Assembly (NCBI RefSeq): GCF_014649695.1
Contig: NZ_BMTN01000021.1
Coordinates: 62,001 to 126,000, forward strand
Length of the DNA: 64,000 nt
Direction of reading: 5' to 3'
Source of the DNA: Streptomyces kurssanovii
Lineage (GTDB): Bacteria > Actinomycetota > Actinomycetes > Streptomycetales > Streptomycetaceae
Positions 44,664 through 53,673 of this stretch are shown one piece after another. The translations under genes and the position numbers were made by a program. Under the pieces are notes generated by a model. That model was not told where the DNA came from, did not search any database, and worked only from the letters and a program-made list of their open reading frames with translations. The stretch's first letter is position 1. Each line of letters starts with the position of its first letter.

Positions 44664-46019
44664 ATGCCCATGGGTCACACGGCCACAGCGCCGGCCGGTT
44701 CCGGCGGCCTGACAGCGACCGAGCACCGCCTGGCCAACGGCCTGCGCGTGGTGCTCTCCGAGGACCACCTGACCCCGGTCGCCGCGGTCTGCCTCTGGTA
44801 CGACGTCGGTTCCCGCCACGAAGTCAAGGGCCGTACGGGACTCGCCCACCTCTTCGAGCATTTGATGTTCCAGGGCTCGGCACAGGTGAAGGGGAACGGC
44901 CACTTCGAGCTCGTCCAGGGGGCCGGCGGCTCGCTGAACGGCACCACCAGCTTCGAGCGGACCAACTATTTCGAGACGATGCCGACGCACCAGCTGGAGC
45001 TCGCACTCTGGCTCGAGGCCGACCGCATGGGCTCGCTGCTGACGGCCCTCGACGACGAGTCGATGGAGAACCAGCGCGACGTCGTCAAGAACGAACGCCG
45101 CCAGCGGTACGACAACGTGCCCTACGGCACGGCCTTCGAGAGGCTGACCGCCCTCGCCTACCCGGAGGGCCACCCCTACCACCACACCCCGATCGGTTCG
45201 ATGGCCGACCTGGACGCGGCGACCCTCGAGGACGCCCGCGCGTTCTTCCGCACCTACTACGCGCCCAACAACGCGGTGCTGTCGGTCGTCGGCGACATCG
45301 ACCCGCAGCAGACGCTCGCCTGGATCGAGAAGTACTTCGGGTCCATCCCCTCCCACAGCGGCAAGCAGCCGCCGCGTGAGGGCACCCTCCCGGAGAACAT
45401 CGGCGCGCAGCTGCGTGAGGAGATCGTCGAGGAGGTCCCCGCCCGCGCCCTGATGGCCGCGTACCGCCTCCCGCACGACGGCACCCGCGAGTGCGACGCC
45501 GCCGACCTGGCGCTGACCGTCCTCGGCGGCGGCGAGTCGTCCCGCCTGCACAACCGCCTGGTGCGCCGCGACCGGACGGCCGTCGCGGCCGGGTTCGGCC
45601 TGCTGCGGCTGGCGGGCGCCCCGTCGATGGGCTGGCTGGACGTGAAGACGTCCGGCGGTGTCGAGGTGCCGCAGATCGAGGCGGCCGTCGACGAGGAGCT
45701 GGCCCGGTTCGCGGCCGAGGGCCCGACGCCGGGGGAGATGGAGCGCGCCCAGGCCCAGCTGGAGCGCGAGTGGCTGGACCGTCTCGGCACGGTCGCCGGC
45801 CGCGCCGACGAACTCTGCCGTTACGCGGTGCTGTTCGGTGATCCGCAGCTGGCGCTCACCGCCGTCCGGCGGGTGCTCGACGTCACCGCGGAGGAGGTGC
45901 AGGCGGTCGCCAAGGCCCGGCTGCACCCGGAGAACAGGGCGGTGCTGGTCTACGAACCGGTCGCCGAAGAAGAGACCGACGCGGCCGACGGACACGAGCA
46001 GGAGGGGACGGACCAGTGA
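44664..46019 (+). CDS. M16 family zinc peptidase (catalytic subunit)
   Basis: The 451-aa protein has the inverted zinc motif HLFEH (His62, Glu65, His66) and the downstream glutamate region NERRQRYDN. It is a pitrilysin-type processing peptidase with two homologous halves. No signal peptide is seen, so it is probably cytoplasmic. The ATG at 44664 follows AAGGGAC. The next gene overlaps by 4 bp and encodes the non-catalytic partner, like other paired M16B proteins. The substrate is unknown. Confidence 0.92.
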   Translation: MPMGHTATAPAGSGGLTATEHRLANGLRVVLSEDHLTPVAAVCLWYDVGSRHEVKGRTGLAHLFEHLMFQGSAQVKGNGHFELVQGAGGSLNGTTSFERTNYFETMPTHQLELALWLEADRMGSLLTALDDESMENQRDVVKNERRQRYDNVPYGTAFERLTALAYPEGHPYHHTPIGSMADLDAATLEDARAFFRTYYAPNNAVLSVVGDIDPQQTLAWIEKYFGSIPSHSGKQPPREGTLPENIGAQLREEIVEEVPARALMAAYRLPHDGTRECDAADLALTVLGGGESSRLHNRLVRRDRTAVAAGFGLLRLAGAPSMGWLDVKTSGGVEVPQIEAAVDEELARFAAEGPTPGEMERAQAQLEREWLDRLGTVAGRADELCRYAVLFGDPQLALTAVRRVLDVTAEEVQAVAKARLHPENRAVLVYEPVAEEETDAADGHEQEGTDQ

Positions 46020-47404
46020 GCGACGCTGCCGTGACCATGGAGTTCCACCCGCAGCCGACCCCGGGCACCGCCCGGCCCTGGGCCTTCCCGGCCCCCGACC
46101 GCGGCACGCTGGACAACGGACTGACGGTGCTGCGCTGCCACCGTCCCGGCCAGCAGGTGGTGGCCGTCGAGATCTCGCTCGACGCCCCGCTGGACGCCGA
46201 GCCGGAGGGCCTCGACGGCGTCGCCACGATCATGGCGCGCGCCCTGTCCGAGGGCACCGACAAGCACTCCGCGGAGGAGTTCGCCGCGGAACTTGAGCGT
46301 TGCGGCGCCACCCTGGACGCGCACGCCGACCACCCTGGCGTCCGGGTCGCCCTCGAGGTGCCGGTCTCCCGGCTGCACAAGGCGCTCGGGCTGCTCTCCG
46401 AGGCGCTGATCGCACCCGCCTTCGAGGCCGGCGAGGTCGAGCGGCTGGTCCGCAACCGCCTCGACGAGATCCCGCACGAGACGGCGAACCCGGGCCGCCG
46501 GGCGGCCAAGCAGCTCTCCAAGGAGCTCTTCCCGGCCTCGCTGCGCGTCTCCCGGCCGCGCCAGGGCACGGAGGAGACGGTCGCGCGGATCGACGCGGCC
46601 GCCGTACGCGCCTTCTACGAGGCGCATGTGCGGCCCGCCACCGCCACCGCGGTGATCGTCGGCGACCTCACCGACATCGACCTGGACGCCGTCCTCGGCG
46701 ACACGCTGGGGGCGTGGACCGGCGACAAGGCGGACCCGCGTCCGGTGCCCGCGATCACCGCCGACGACACCGGCCGGGTGGTCATCGTCGACCGCCCCGG
46801 TGCCGTGCAGACACAGCTGCTCATCGGCCGTGTCGGCGGCGACCGCCACGACCGTGTATGGCCCGCCCAGGTGCTCGGCACGTACTGCCTCGGCGGCACG
46901 CTGACCTCCCGCCTGGACCGGGTGCTGCGCGAGGAGAAGGGCTACACCTACGGTGTGCGCGCCTTCGGCCAGGTGCTCCGCTCCGCTCCGGACGGCTCCG
47001 GCGCCTCGATGCTCGCCATCAGCGGCTCCGTGGACACGCCCAACACCGGTCCGGCGCTCGAGGACCTGTGGAAGGTGCTTCGCACGCTCGCCGCCGAGGG
47101 GCTCTCGGACGCCGAGCGGGACGTCGCCGTGCAGAACCTGGTGGGCGTCGCCCCGCTGAAGTACGAGACGGCGGCGTCCGTCGCGGCCACCCTGGCCGAC
47201 CAGGTCGAGCAGCACCTCCCGGACGACTACCAGGCGCAGATGTACGTCCGGCTGGCGGAGACGGGCACCGTGGAGGCGACCGCGGCGGTCGTGGGCGCCT
47301 TCCCGGTCGACCGGCTGGTGACGGTGCTCGTCGGCGACGCGTCGCAGATCGAGGAGCCGGTGAAGGCGCTCGGCATCGGTGAAGTCAGGGTGGTCACGGG
47401 CTGA
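46016..47404 (+). CDS. M16 family peptidase homologue (non-catalytic partner)
   Basis: The 462-aa protein has the M16 fold but no HxxEH: the matching region reads LDGVATIMARALSEG. It keeps the substrate-gripping Arg/Tyr segment (SRLDRVLREEKGYTYGVRAFG). This is the pattern of the inactive subunit in M16B heterodimers. The GTG start overlaps the upstream stop (GTGA), so the two are co-translated. A strong terminator follows. Confidence 0.92.
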   Translation: MSDAAVTMEFHPQPTPGTARPWAFPAPDRGTLDNGLTVLRCHRPGQQVVAVEISLDAPLDAEPEGLDGVATIMARALSEGTDKHSAEEFAAELERCGATLDAHADHPGVRVALEVPVSRLHKALGLLSEALIAPAFEAGEVERLVRNRLDEIPHETANPGRRAAKQLSKELFPASLRVSRPRQGTEETVARIDAAAVRAFYEAHVRPATATAVIVGDLTDIDLDAVLGDTLGAWTGDKADPRPVPAITADDTGRVVIVDRPGAVQTQLLIGRVGGDRHDRVWPAQVLGTYCLGGTLTSRLDRVLREEKGYTYGVRAFGQVLRSAPDGSGASMLAISGSVDTPNTGPALEDLWKVLRTLAAEGLSDAERDVAVQNLVGVAPLKYETAASVAATLADQVEQHLPDDYQAQMYVRLAETGTVEATAAVVGAFPVDRLVTVLVGDASQIEEPVKALGIGEVRVVTG

Positions 47405-47453
47405 TACGGGAGCCGCCCGGCGCCGTTGACTCAAGAAGACGCGCAATGCGCAC

Positions 47454-47495
47454 GAACAGGACCCCGACTTCGAATCGTTTGTCGGGGTCCTGTTC
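47454..47495 (+). terminator. Terminator of the M16 peptidase operon
   Basis: A perfect 15-bp stem (GAACAGGACCCCGAC / GTCGGGGTCCTGTTC) with a 12-nt loop is followed by TATGT. Confidence 0.9.
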
Positions 47496-47643
47496 TATGT
47501 CCGATTTGCAGGCTTGAGTGCGTGTCTGCCCTGTGGCATGCGCTACAAAACGGGCTGTCTGTTTGGTGATTGACGAAAGGGTTGCCTAGCGTCGGTCCGG
47601 CTGTCCGCCTGAAGATCGTCGCGCCCGCGGCGTCGGGCAGCCA

Positions 47644-47784
47644 TCGCCGAGTCCCCGTCAGGCGCGAGCCTGGGGAGCCGGGGACCCACGCAGTCCCTGG
47701 GGTGAATCGGCCCTCCTTCGCCCGTGCGGAGGGGGCCGTAGGAGACCTTCCTGCTCCGAACCCGTCAGCTAACCCGGTAGGCGA
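47644..47784 (+). promoter_or_regulatory. c-di-AMP riboswitch (ydaO/yuaA type) upstream of the M23 peptidase
   Basis: The region carries the conserved blocks of the ydaO class in order: TCGCCGAG, GGGGAGCCGGGGACCCA, GGGGTGAATCGG, CCGAACCCGTCAGCTAAC and GTAGGCGA. The ends pair (TCGCC with GGCGA). The class senses cyclic di-AMP and commonly switches off cell-wall hydrolase genes in actinobacteria. It ends 26 bp before the start codon. A possible promoter (TTGGTG, 18 bp, TAGCGT at 47587) lies just upstream. Confidence 0.9.
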
Positions 47785-47810
47785 GAAGGAAGGAAAGGAC
47801 CAGCCTCTTC

Positions 47811-48605
47811 ATGGCGTTCACCCGTGCCACCGGGAAGCATCGTGCCCCGAGCCGCCTGACGCGCAGGAGCGCGAACCTGGCCGGCGTCGCCGCCCTCGCC
47901 ACCACCGGCGTCATCGGAACCCTCGCCTCCCCGGCGCTCGCCGCCGACACCGAGGCCCCGTCCGTCGAGGACACCGGCCTCACCCAGATCGTCTCCATGG
48001 GGTCGCTCGCCGACGAGATAGCCGACCAGGCCGCCGCCCAGGAGAGGGAGGCCGAGGAGGCAGCCGCCAAGGCAAAGGCACAGGCGAAGGCCGAGGCCGA
48101 GGCGAAGGCGGAAGCCAGGCGCAAGGCCGAGGCGCGTGCCAAGGAGGCCCGCGAGGCCAAGGAGCGCGCCGCCCGTGAGGCCGAGCGCAAGCGGCTGAAC
48201 TCCTTCCGGCTCCCCATCGCCGGTTCGTACGTGACCACCGGCTACAAGACCGGCGGCGCCCTGTGGTCCTCCGGCAGCCACTCCGGCGTCGACTTCCGTG
48301 CCGCCTCCGGCAGTTCCGTCGTGTCCGTCGGATCGGGCACCGTCGTCGAGGCCGGCTGGGGCGGCGCGTACGGCAACAACGTCGTCATCCGGATGAACGA
48401 CGGCACGTACACCCAGTACGGCCACCTGTCGTCCATCAGCGTCTCCGTCGGCCAGCAGGTCACCCCGGGCCGGCAGATCGGCCTGTCCGGCTCGACCGGC
48501 AACTCGACCGGCCCGCACCTCCACTTCGAGGCCCGGACCACCGCCGAGTACGGCTCCGACATCGACCCGGTCGCCTACCTCCGCTCGCACGGCGTCAACG
48601 TCTGA
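47811..48605 (+). CDS. Secreted M23 family cell-wall peptidase
   Basis: The 264-aa protein has a signal peptide (about 1-44, ending SPALAADT). A Lys/Ala/Glu-rich coiled coil follows (about 70-125), then a C-terminal LytM/M23 zinc endopeptidase domain with HSGVDF and HLHFEA supplying metal ligands. It likely cuts peptidoglycan cross-links in growth or spore germination. In S. coelicolor, cell-wall hydrolase genes are known to share the c-di-AMP leader found here. The start lies after GAAGGAAAGGA, inside the riboswitch expression platform. Confidence 0.93.
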   Translation: MAFTRATGKHRAPSRLTRRSANLAGVAALATTGVIGTLASPALAADTEAPSVEDTGLTQIVSMGSLADEIADQAAAQEREAEEAAAKAKAQAKAEAEAKAEARRKAEARAKEAREAKERAAREAERKRLNSFRLPIAGSYVTTGYKTGGALWSSGSHSGVDFRAASGSSVVSVGSGTVVEAGWGGAYGNNVVIRMNDGTYTQYGHLSSISVSVGQQVTPGRQIGLSGSTGNSTGPHLHFEARTTAEYGSDIDPVAYLRSHGVNV

Positions 48606-48636
48606 CCCTCGGCACCCCGCGTCCCGAGCCTCAAGT

Positions 48637-48671
48637 CCGAAGGCCCCCGGCTTCCCGCCGGGGGCCTTCGG
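48637..48671 (+). terminator. Terminator of the M23 peptidase gene
   Basis: A perfect 15-bp stem (CCGAAGGCCCCCGGC / GCCGGGGGCCTTCGG) with a TTCCC loop lies 31 bp after the stop. Confidence 0.9.
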
Positions 48672-48831
48672 TGCATTCCACGGCGTTTCGCCCGTTGAGT
48701 GATTACCGTCTCCGTCAAGAGACTTCCATGGTTTTCCTCCTGGCGTCGGAAAACCCCGCTGATTGCAATAGAGTCACGGGAACACGCGTCAATCGGCTGC
48801 GTTTCGCTCGGATCAATGCGGAGGTTCGGTC

Positions 48832-49509
48832 ATGCGTATTCCCGCGCACTCGGTATGCACGGCGATCCGCGACGACATCGTCTCCGGGGTCTACGAGCGC
48901 GGCAGCCGGCTCACCGAGGAGCAGCTGGCCCGCCGCTACGGGGTCTCCCGCGTCCCGGTGCGCGAGGCGCTGCGCACCCTGGAGTCGGAGGGCTTCGTCG
49001 TGACCCGCCGGCACGCGGGCGCCTGTGTGGCGGAGCCGACGGAGCGGGAGGCCGCCGACCTCCTGGAGATCCGCATGCTGCTGGAGCCGCTGGGCGCGGC
49101 GCGGGCAGCGCAGCGCCGCACGGAAGCGCATCTGCGGGTGCTGCGCGGCCTGGTGAGACTCGGTCAGGAGCGGGCCCGTCGGGGGCAGGGCGAGGATCTG
49201 CGCTCGCTCGGCTCCTGGTTCCACGAGACACTCGCCCAGTCCTGCGACAGCCCCGGGCTGACCGCGCTGCTGACCCAGCTGCGGCACAAGATCGCCTGGA
49301 TGTACTCGGTGGAGCAGCCGCTCGCCCCGGTCGAGTCGTGGGCGGAGCACGGTGCGATCGTTGACGCCGTGGCCCGCGGTGACGCGGAGCGTGCGCGCGC
49401 GCTGACGGCGGCGCACGCCGAGCGTGCCGCCGCTGCCCACCGGCTGCGCCGCACCGTACGGGTGAGGACTTCGCAACATGCCGTAAACACCACGAGCGGC
49501 CGGAATTAA
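48832..49509 (+). CDS. GntR-family regulator with FCD domain
   Basis: The 225-aa protein has an N-terminal winged helix (about 8-70, RYGVSRVPVREALRTLESEGFV) and a C-terminal helical FCD domain (about 80-210, with WFHETLAQSCDSPGL and EHGAIVDAVARGDAERA). It is a metabolite-responsive repressor of the FadR/VanR kind. The ligand is unknown and no adjacent target is obvious, although ptsH lies convergent to it. The start at 48832 follows GGAGG at 9 bases. Confidence 0.88.
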   Translation: MRIPAHSVCTAIRDDIVSGVYERGSRLTEEQLARRYGVSRVPVREALRTLESEGFVVTRRHAGACVAEPTEREAADLLEIRMLLEPLGAARAAQRRTEAHLRVLRGLVRLGQERARRGQGEDLRSLGSWFHETLAQSCDSPGLTALLTQLRHKIAWMYSVEQPLAPVESWAEHGAIVDAVARGDAERARALTAAHAERAAAAHRLRRTVRVRTSQHAVNTTSGRN

Positions 49510-49616
49510 CAGAGTGCGTATACAAAAGAAGGCGTGATGGGGTCGGCCTTTTCTCTGCTTTCCTTTTCTCCCGGGCCCGGAACGCGGAATACGGAATGCG
49601 GGCCTGAAATGCAGAA

Positions 49617-49653
49617 CCGCGGCGCTCCGGACCCGGAGCACCGCGGCTTTTCT
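49617..49653 (+). terminator. Terminator between GntR gene and ptsH
   Basis: A stem of 6 + 7 bp with one C-A mismatch (CCGCGG, GCTCCGG / CCGGAGC, CCGCGG) is followed by CTTTTCT on the plus strand. Confidence 0.8.
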
Positions 49654-49684
49654 GTGAATGGCGGCGGGCGAAGGGCCCGCCGGC

Positions 49685-49966
49685 TCAGACGGTCTCGGGA
49701 AGCTCGTCGAGACCCTCGGCCACCAGCTTGGCCAGGCGGTCGAGCGCCGCCTCCGCGCCGTCCGCGTCGGAGGCGAGGACGATCTCCTCGCCACCCTGGG
49801 CGCCCAGGCCGAGCACGGCGAGCATCGAGGCCGCGTTGACCGGCTTGCCGTCGGACTTGGCGATCGTCACAGGGACGCCGGCAGCCGTCGCGGCACGGAC
49901 GAAGATGGACGCGGGGCGGGCGTGAAGGCCCTCGGCCCAGCCGACATTGACGCGGCGCTCAGCCAT
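49685..49966 (-). CDS. ptsH: Phosphocarrier protein HPr
   Basis: HPr passes phosphate from enzyme I to sugar-specific PTS permeases. The 93-aa protein has the active-site His15 in EGLHARPAS and a serine at 47 in the position of the regulatory Ser46 (VNAASMLAVLGLG). The ATG at 49966 follows GAAGGGC; a start five codons upstream is less likely. No other PTS gene is adjacent. Confidence 0.94.
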   Translation of the reverse strand: MAERRVNVGWAEGLHARPASIFVRAATAAGVPVTIAKSDGKPVNAASMLAVLGLGAQGGEEIVLASDADGAEAALDRLAKLVAEGLDELPETV

Positions 49967-50129
49967 GGTGTTGCCCTTCAAGTCTTAGCGGGTTGTCTAG
50001 ACCAGTCTCTCATGTGTCCCGGCGTGCTCCCCGCCCACCCTGCCGGGGGTGCGGACCGCCGTCGGCCCCCTCAGACTGCCCGCGCGCAACCGCCTTCGCG
50101 ACCGGTGGCCCGCGCGTAGGCTTTCCCCC

Positions 50130-53051
50130 ATGCAGACCTCGCAGGAGCACGCTTACCCCGCTCACTGGGAAGCAGACGTGGTGCTGCGCGACGGCGGCAC
50201 CGCCCGGATCAGGCCCATCACCCCCGAGGACGCCCACCGGCTGGTCAGCTTCTACGAACAGGTCTCCGACGAGTCGAAGTACTACCGCTTCTTCGCCCCC
50301 TACCCGCGGCTCTCCGACAAGGACGTCCACCGGTTCACGCACCACGACTACGTCGACCGGGTCGGACTCGCGGTCACGGTCGGCGGCGAGTTCATCGCGA
50401 CCGTCCGCTACGACCGGATCAACGCGCAGGGCCGGCCGGCGAGCGCCCCCGCGGACGAGGCGGAGGTCGCCTTCCTCGTCCAGGACGCGCACCAGGGGCG
50501 CGGCGTCGCGTCCGCGCTGCTCGAACACATCGCGGCGGTGGCGCGGGAGCGGGGCATCCGGCGCTTCGCCGCGGAGGTGCTGCCGGCCAACTCCAAGATG
50601 ATCAAGGTGTTCCGCGACGCCGGATACACACAGCGGCGCAGCTTCGAGGACGGATCCGTCCATCTGACCCTCGACCTCGAACCGACGGCGGAGTCCCTCG
50701 CCGTGCAGCGCGGACGCGAGCAGCGCGCCGAAGCACGCTCGGTCCAGCGGCTGCTCGCGCCCGGCTCCGTGGCGGTCGTCGGCGCGGGCCGGCTGCCCGG
50801 CGGCGTGGGACGCACCGCGCTGCGCAACCTCCTGGACGGCGGGTTCACCGGTCGGGTGTACGCGGTCAACCGCGCGTTCCCGCAGGACCAGCGCGAGATC
50901 GACGGCGTGCCCGCCGTGCGCTCGGTCGGTGAGATCGCGGAACCCGTCGACCTGGCGATCGTCGCCGTCCCGGCGGAGCGGGTGCCCGACGTCGTCGCGG
51001 ACTGCGGCGAGCACGGTGTGCAAGGGCTCGTGGTGCTGAGCGCCGGATACGCGGAGAGCGGCCGGGCCGGACGGGAACGCCAGCGCGAGCTGGTGCGGCA
51101 GGCCCGGTCGTACGGAATGCGGATCATCGGGCCCAACTCGTTCGGGATCATCAGCACCTCGGACGCCGTCCGGCTCAACGCCTCCTTGGCCCCCGAGGCC
51201 CCCGTGCCCGGGCGGATCGGGCTGTTCACCCAGTCCGGGGCGATCGGCATCGCGCTGCTCTCGGGACTCCACCGGCGCGGTGCGGGCCTGTCCTCGTTCA
51301 TCTCCTCCGGCAACCGCGCGGACGTCTCCGGCAACGACTTCCTGCAGTACTGGCACGAGGACCCGGACACGGATGTCGTCCTGATGTACCTGGAGTCCAT
51401 CGGCAACCCCCGCAAGTTCACCCGCCTCGCCCGACGGACCGCCGCGGTCAAGCCGGTCGTCGTGGTCAAGGGAGCCCGGCACAGCGGCAGCGTGCCGCCG
51501 GGCCACGCGGTGCCGTTCACCCGCATCCCGGACGCGACCGTCGGGGCGCTGCTGCGCCAGGCGGGAGTGATCCGCGTCGACACGGTCACCGAACTCGTGG
51601 ACGCGGGCCTGATGCTGGCCGGGCAGCCGCTGCCCCGGGGGCCGCGGGTGGCGATCCTCGGCAACTCGGAGTCGCTGGGCCTGCTCACCTACGACGCCTG
51701 CCTGACGGAGGGCCTGCGTCCGCTCCCGCCGCGCGACCTCACGACGGCGGCCACACCCTCGGACTTCCGCGCAGCCCTCGCGGAAGCCCTGGAGGACGAC
51801 GGGTGCGACGCCGTGGTCATCACGGCGATCCCCTGGGTCGGCGAGAACGGCGTCACGGAATCGGGCGACGGCGAGGTCCTCGCCGCGGCCCTCCGCGACG
51901 CGTCGGCCACCGCTCCGGCCAAACCCGTGGCGGTCGTGCACGTGGAAATGGGCGCCCTGGCCGACGCCCTCGCGGCGGCCGCCAGCACCGCGCCGCCGTC
52001 AGACCCCTCCGGGCGGGCCGACACCGCCGAACGCGACGGCGATCACGGGCCGACCGGCCCCGGCGCGGCGACGGCGGCGACGCCGAGCGAGGTACCCCGT
52101 CCGGACGGCGCCCGGCCCGGGGCCGCCGGCGGCGCGGCGGCCGCCGACGACAGCGACCCGTCGTCGCCCGGCGCCGACACCCGCCGGATCCCCGCCTACC
52201 CCGCCGCCGAGCGCGCCGCGCGGGCCCTCGCCGAGGCCGTGAGGTACGCCCAGTGGCGACGGCAGGCCGCGGAGCCCGGCCGGGTCCCTGTGTACGACGA
52301 CATCGACGAGGCCGGAGCCGCCGCACACATCGAGCTGCTGCTCGCGGCGGCGGACGACGACAGGGGATTCGCCCTCGCCGCGGCCGACGCCCACGCGCTG
52401 CTCGCGCGCTACAGCGTCCATGTGCGCCCGACCCTGCCCGCTCCCGACCCGGGCGCCGCCGTGCAGGCCGCCGCGCGGCTCGGCTACCCGGTCGCGCTCA
52501 AGACCACCGCCCCCCACCTGCGCCACCGTGCCGATCTCGGCGGCGTACGCCTCGACCTGGCCGACGAGACACAGCTGCGCCAGGCGTACCGCGAGCTGAC
52601 GGAGACGCTCGGCAAGCCCGCGGAGCTCCAGCCGGTGGTGCAGGCCATGGTGCCGCGCGGTGTGGACACGGTCGTGCGCGCCGCCATCGACCCCGCCGTC
52701 GGCGCCGTGCTCTCCTTCGGGCTGGCCGGTGTGGCCTCCGAACTGCTCGGCGACACCGCGCACCGGCTCGTTCCCGCCACCGACCGTGACGCCGGCGACC
52801 TGATCCGCACCATCCGCGCAGCGCCGCTGCTGTTCGGCTGGCGCGGATCCGCGCCGGTCGACACCTCCGCGCTCGAGGAACTGCTGCTGCGCGTGTCGCG
52901 ACTGGTCGACGACCACCCGGAAGTGGTCGGCATCAGTCTCGAGCCCGTCGTCGTCGCCCAGCACGGCCTCACCGTGCTGGACGCGTCCGTACGGCTGGCG
53001 CCGCCGCCGCCCCGAAGCGATCTCGGCCCCCGCCGGCTCCCCAGCTACTGA
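50130..53051 (+). CDS. GNAT acetyltransferase fused to acyl-CoA synthetase (NDP-forming)-like domains
   Basis: The 973-aa protein has an N-terminal GNAT domain (about 20-180, with VQDAHQGRGVASALLEHI). A CoA-binding Rossmann domain follows (about 200-330, SVAVVGAGRLPGGVGR), then succinyl-CoA ligase-like domains (GLFTQSGAIG, KPVVVVKGARHSG) and a C-terminal ATP-grasp part (about 740-960, YPVALKTTAPHLRHRADLGGV). A 60-residue low-complexity insert sits before the ATP-grasp. The layout matches the S. lividans protein acetyltransferase PatA (GNAT first), which inactivates acyl-CoA synthetases. True synthetase activity is doubtful. Confidence 0.88.
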   Translation: MQTSQEHAYPAHWEADVVLRDGGTARIRPITPEDAHRLVSFYEQVSDESKYYRFFAPYPRLSDKDVHRFTHHDYVDRVGLAVTVGGEFIATVRYDRINAQGRPASAPADEAEVAFLVQDAHQGRGVASALLEHIAAVARERGIRRFAAEVLPANSKMIKVFRDAGYTQRRSFEDGSVHLTLDLEPTAESLAVQRGREQRAEARSVQRLLAPGSVAVVGAGRLPGGVGRTALRNLLDGGFTGRVYAVNRAFPQDQREIDGVPAVRSVGEIAEPVDLAIVAVPAERVPDVVADCGEHGVQGLVVLSAGYAESGRAGRERQRELVRQARSYGMRIIGPNSFGIISTSDAVRLNASLAPEAPVPGRIGLFTQSGAIGIALLSGLHRRGAGLSSFISSGNRADVSGNDFLQYWHEDPDTDVVLMYLESIGNPRKFTRLARRTAAVKPVVVVKGARHSGSVPPGHAVPFTRIPDATVGALLRQAGVIRVDTVTELVDAGLMLAGQPLPRGPRVAILGNSESLGLLTYDACLTEGLRPLPPRDLTTAATPSDFRAALAEALEDDGCDAVVITAIPWVGENGVTESGDGEVLAAALRDASATAPAKPVAVVHVEMGALADALAAAASTAPPSDPSGRADTAERDGDHGPTGPGAATAATPSEVPRPDGARPGAAGGAAAADDSDPSSPGADTRRIPAYPAAERAARALAEAVRYAQWRRQAAEPGRVPVYDDIDEAGAAAHIELLLAAADDDRGFALAAADAHALLARYSVHVRPTLPAPDPGAAVQAAARLGYPVALKTTAPHLRHRADLGGVRLDLADETQLRQAYRELTETLGKPAELQPVVQAMVPRGVDTVVRAAIDPAVGAVLSFGLAGVASELLGDTAHRLVPATDRDAGDLIRTIRAAPLLFGWRGSAPVDTSALEELLLRVSRLVDDHPEVVGISLEPVVVAQHGLTVLDASVRLAPPPPRSDLGPRRLPSY

Positions 53052-53088
53052 GCGCCCGGTGCCCCTGGGGCCCCGTAGGATGGACCGC

Positions 53089-53673
53089 ATGGCGAAGACC
53101 GGTACGACGACCCAGGGGCTGCGCGCCGCGATCGAGCGCAGCGGCTACTACCCGGCACTCGTGGCCGAGGCGGTGGAAGCCGCCGTCGGCGGCGAGCCGA
53201 TCGCGTCGTACCTGGTGCACCAGGAGACCACGTTCGACGCGAACGAGGTCCGCCGCCATGTCACCGTCCTCGTCCTGACGGCGAACCGGTTCATCGTCAG
53301 CCACACCGACGAGCAGGCCGCCGACTCCGGCTCCCCGACCCCGTACGCCACCACCTCCACCGAGTCGGTGAAGCTCGGCCGGATCTCGTCGGTCGTGGTC
53401 AGCCGCGTGGTCGCCAATCCGGAGTCGTACACCCCCGGCACGCTGCCGCGCGAGGTCGTCCTGACCATCGGCTGGGGCGCGGTCTCGCGCCTCGACCTGG
53501 AGCCCGCCGCCTGCGGCGACCCGAACTGCGACGCCGACCACGGCTACACCGGCAACTCCACCGCCGACGACCTCAGCCTGCGCGTCAGCGAGGCCGGTGA
53601 CGGGCCCGACACCGTCCGCCAGACCCTGGTCTTCGCCCAGGCGCTCTCCGAAGCCACGGCAGCCACGCGCTGA
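53089..53673 (+). CDS. DUF5998 family protein
   Basis: The 194-aa protein matches a conserved actinobacterial family of unknown function. Visible features are GLRAAIERSGYYPALVAEAVEAAVGGEPI at the start, VTVLVLTANRFIVSHTDE in the middle and a Cys/Asp cluster (CGDPNCDADHGYTG) that could bind metal. The ATG at 53089 lies 8 bases after TAGGA. Its last base overlaps the next start (TGATGG), so it is coupled to the phosphodiesterase-family gene. Confidence 0.83.
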   Translation: MAKTGTTTQGLRAAIERSGYYPALVAEAVEAAVGGEPIASYLVHQETTFDANEVRRHVTVLVLTANRFIVSHTDEQAADSGSPTPYATTSTESVKLGRISSVVVSRVVANPESYTPGTLPREVVLTIGWGAVSRLDLEPAACGDPNCDADHGYTGNSTADDLSLRVSEAGDGPDTVRQTLVFAQALSEATAATR

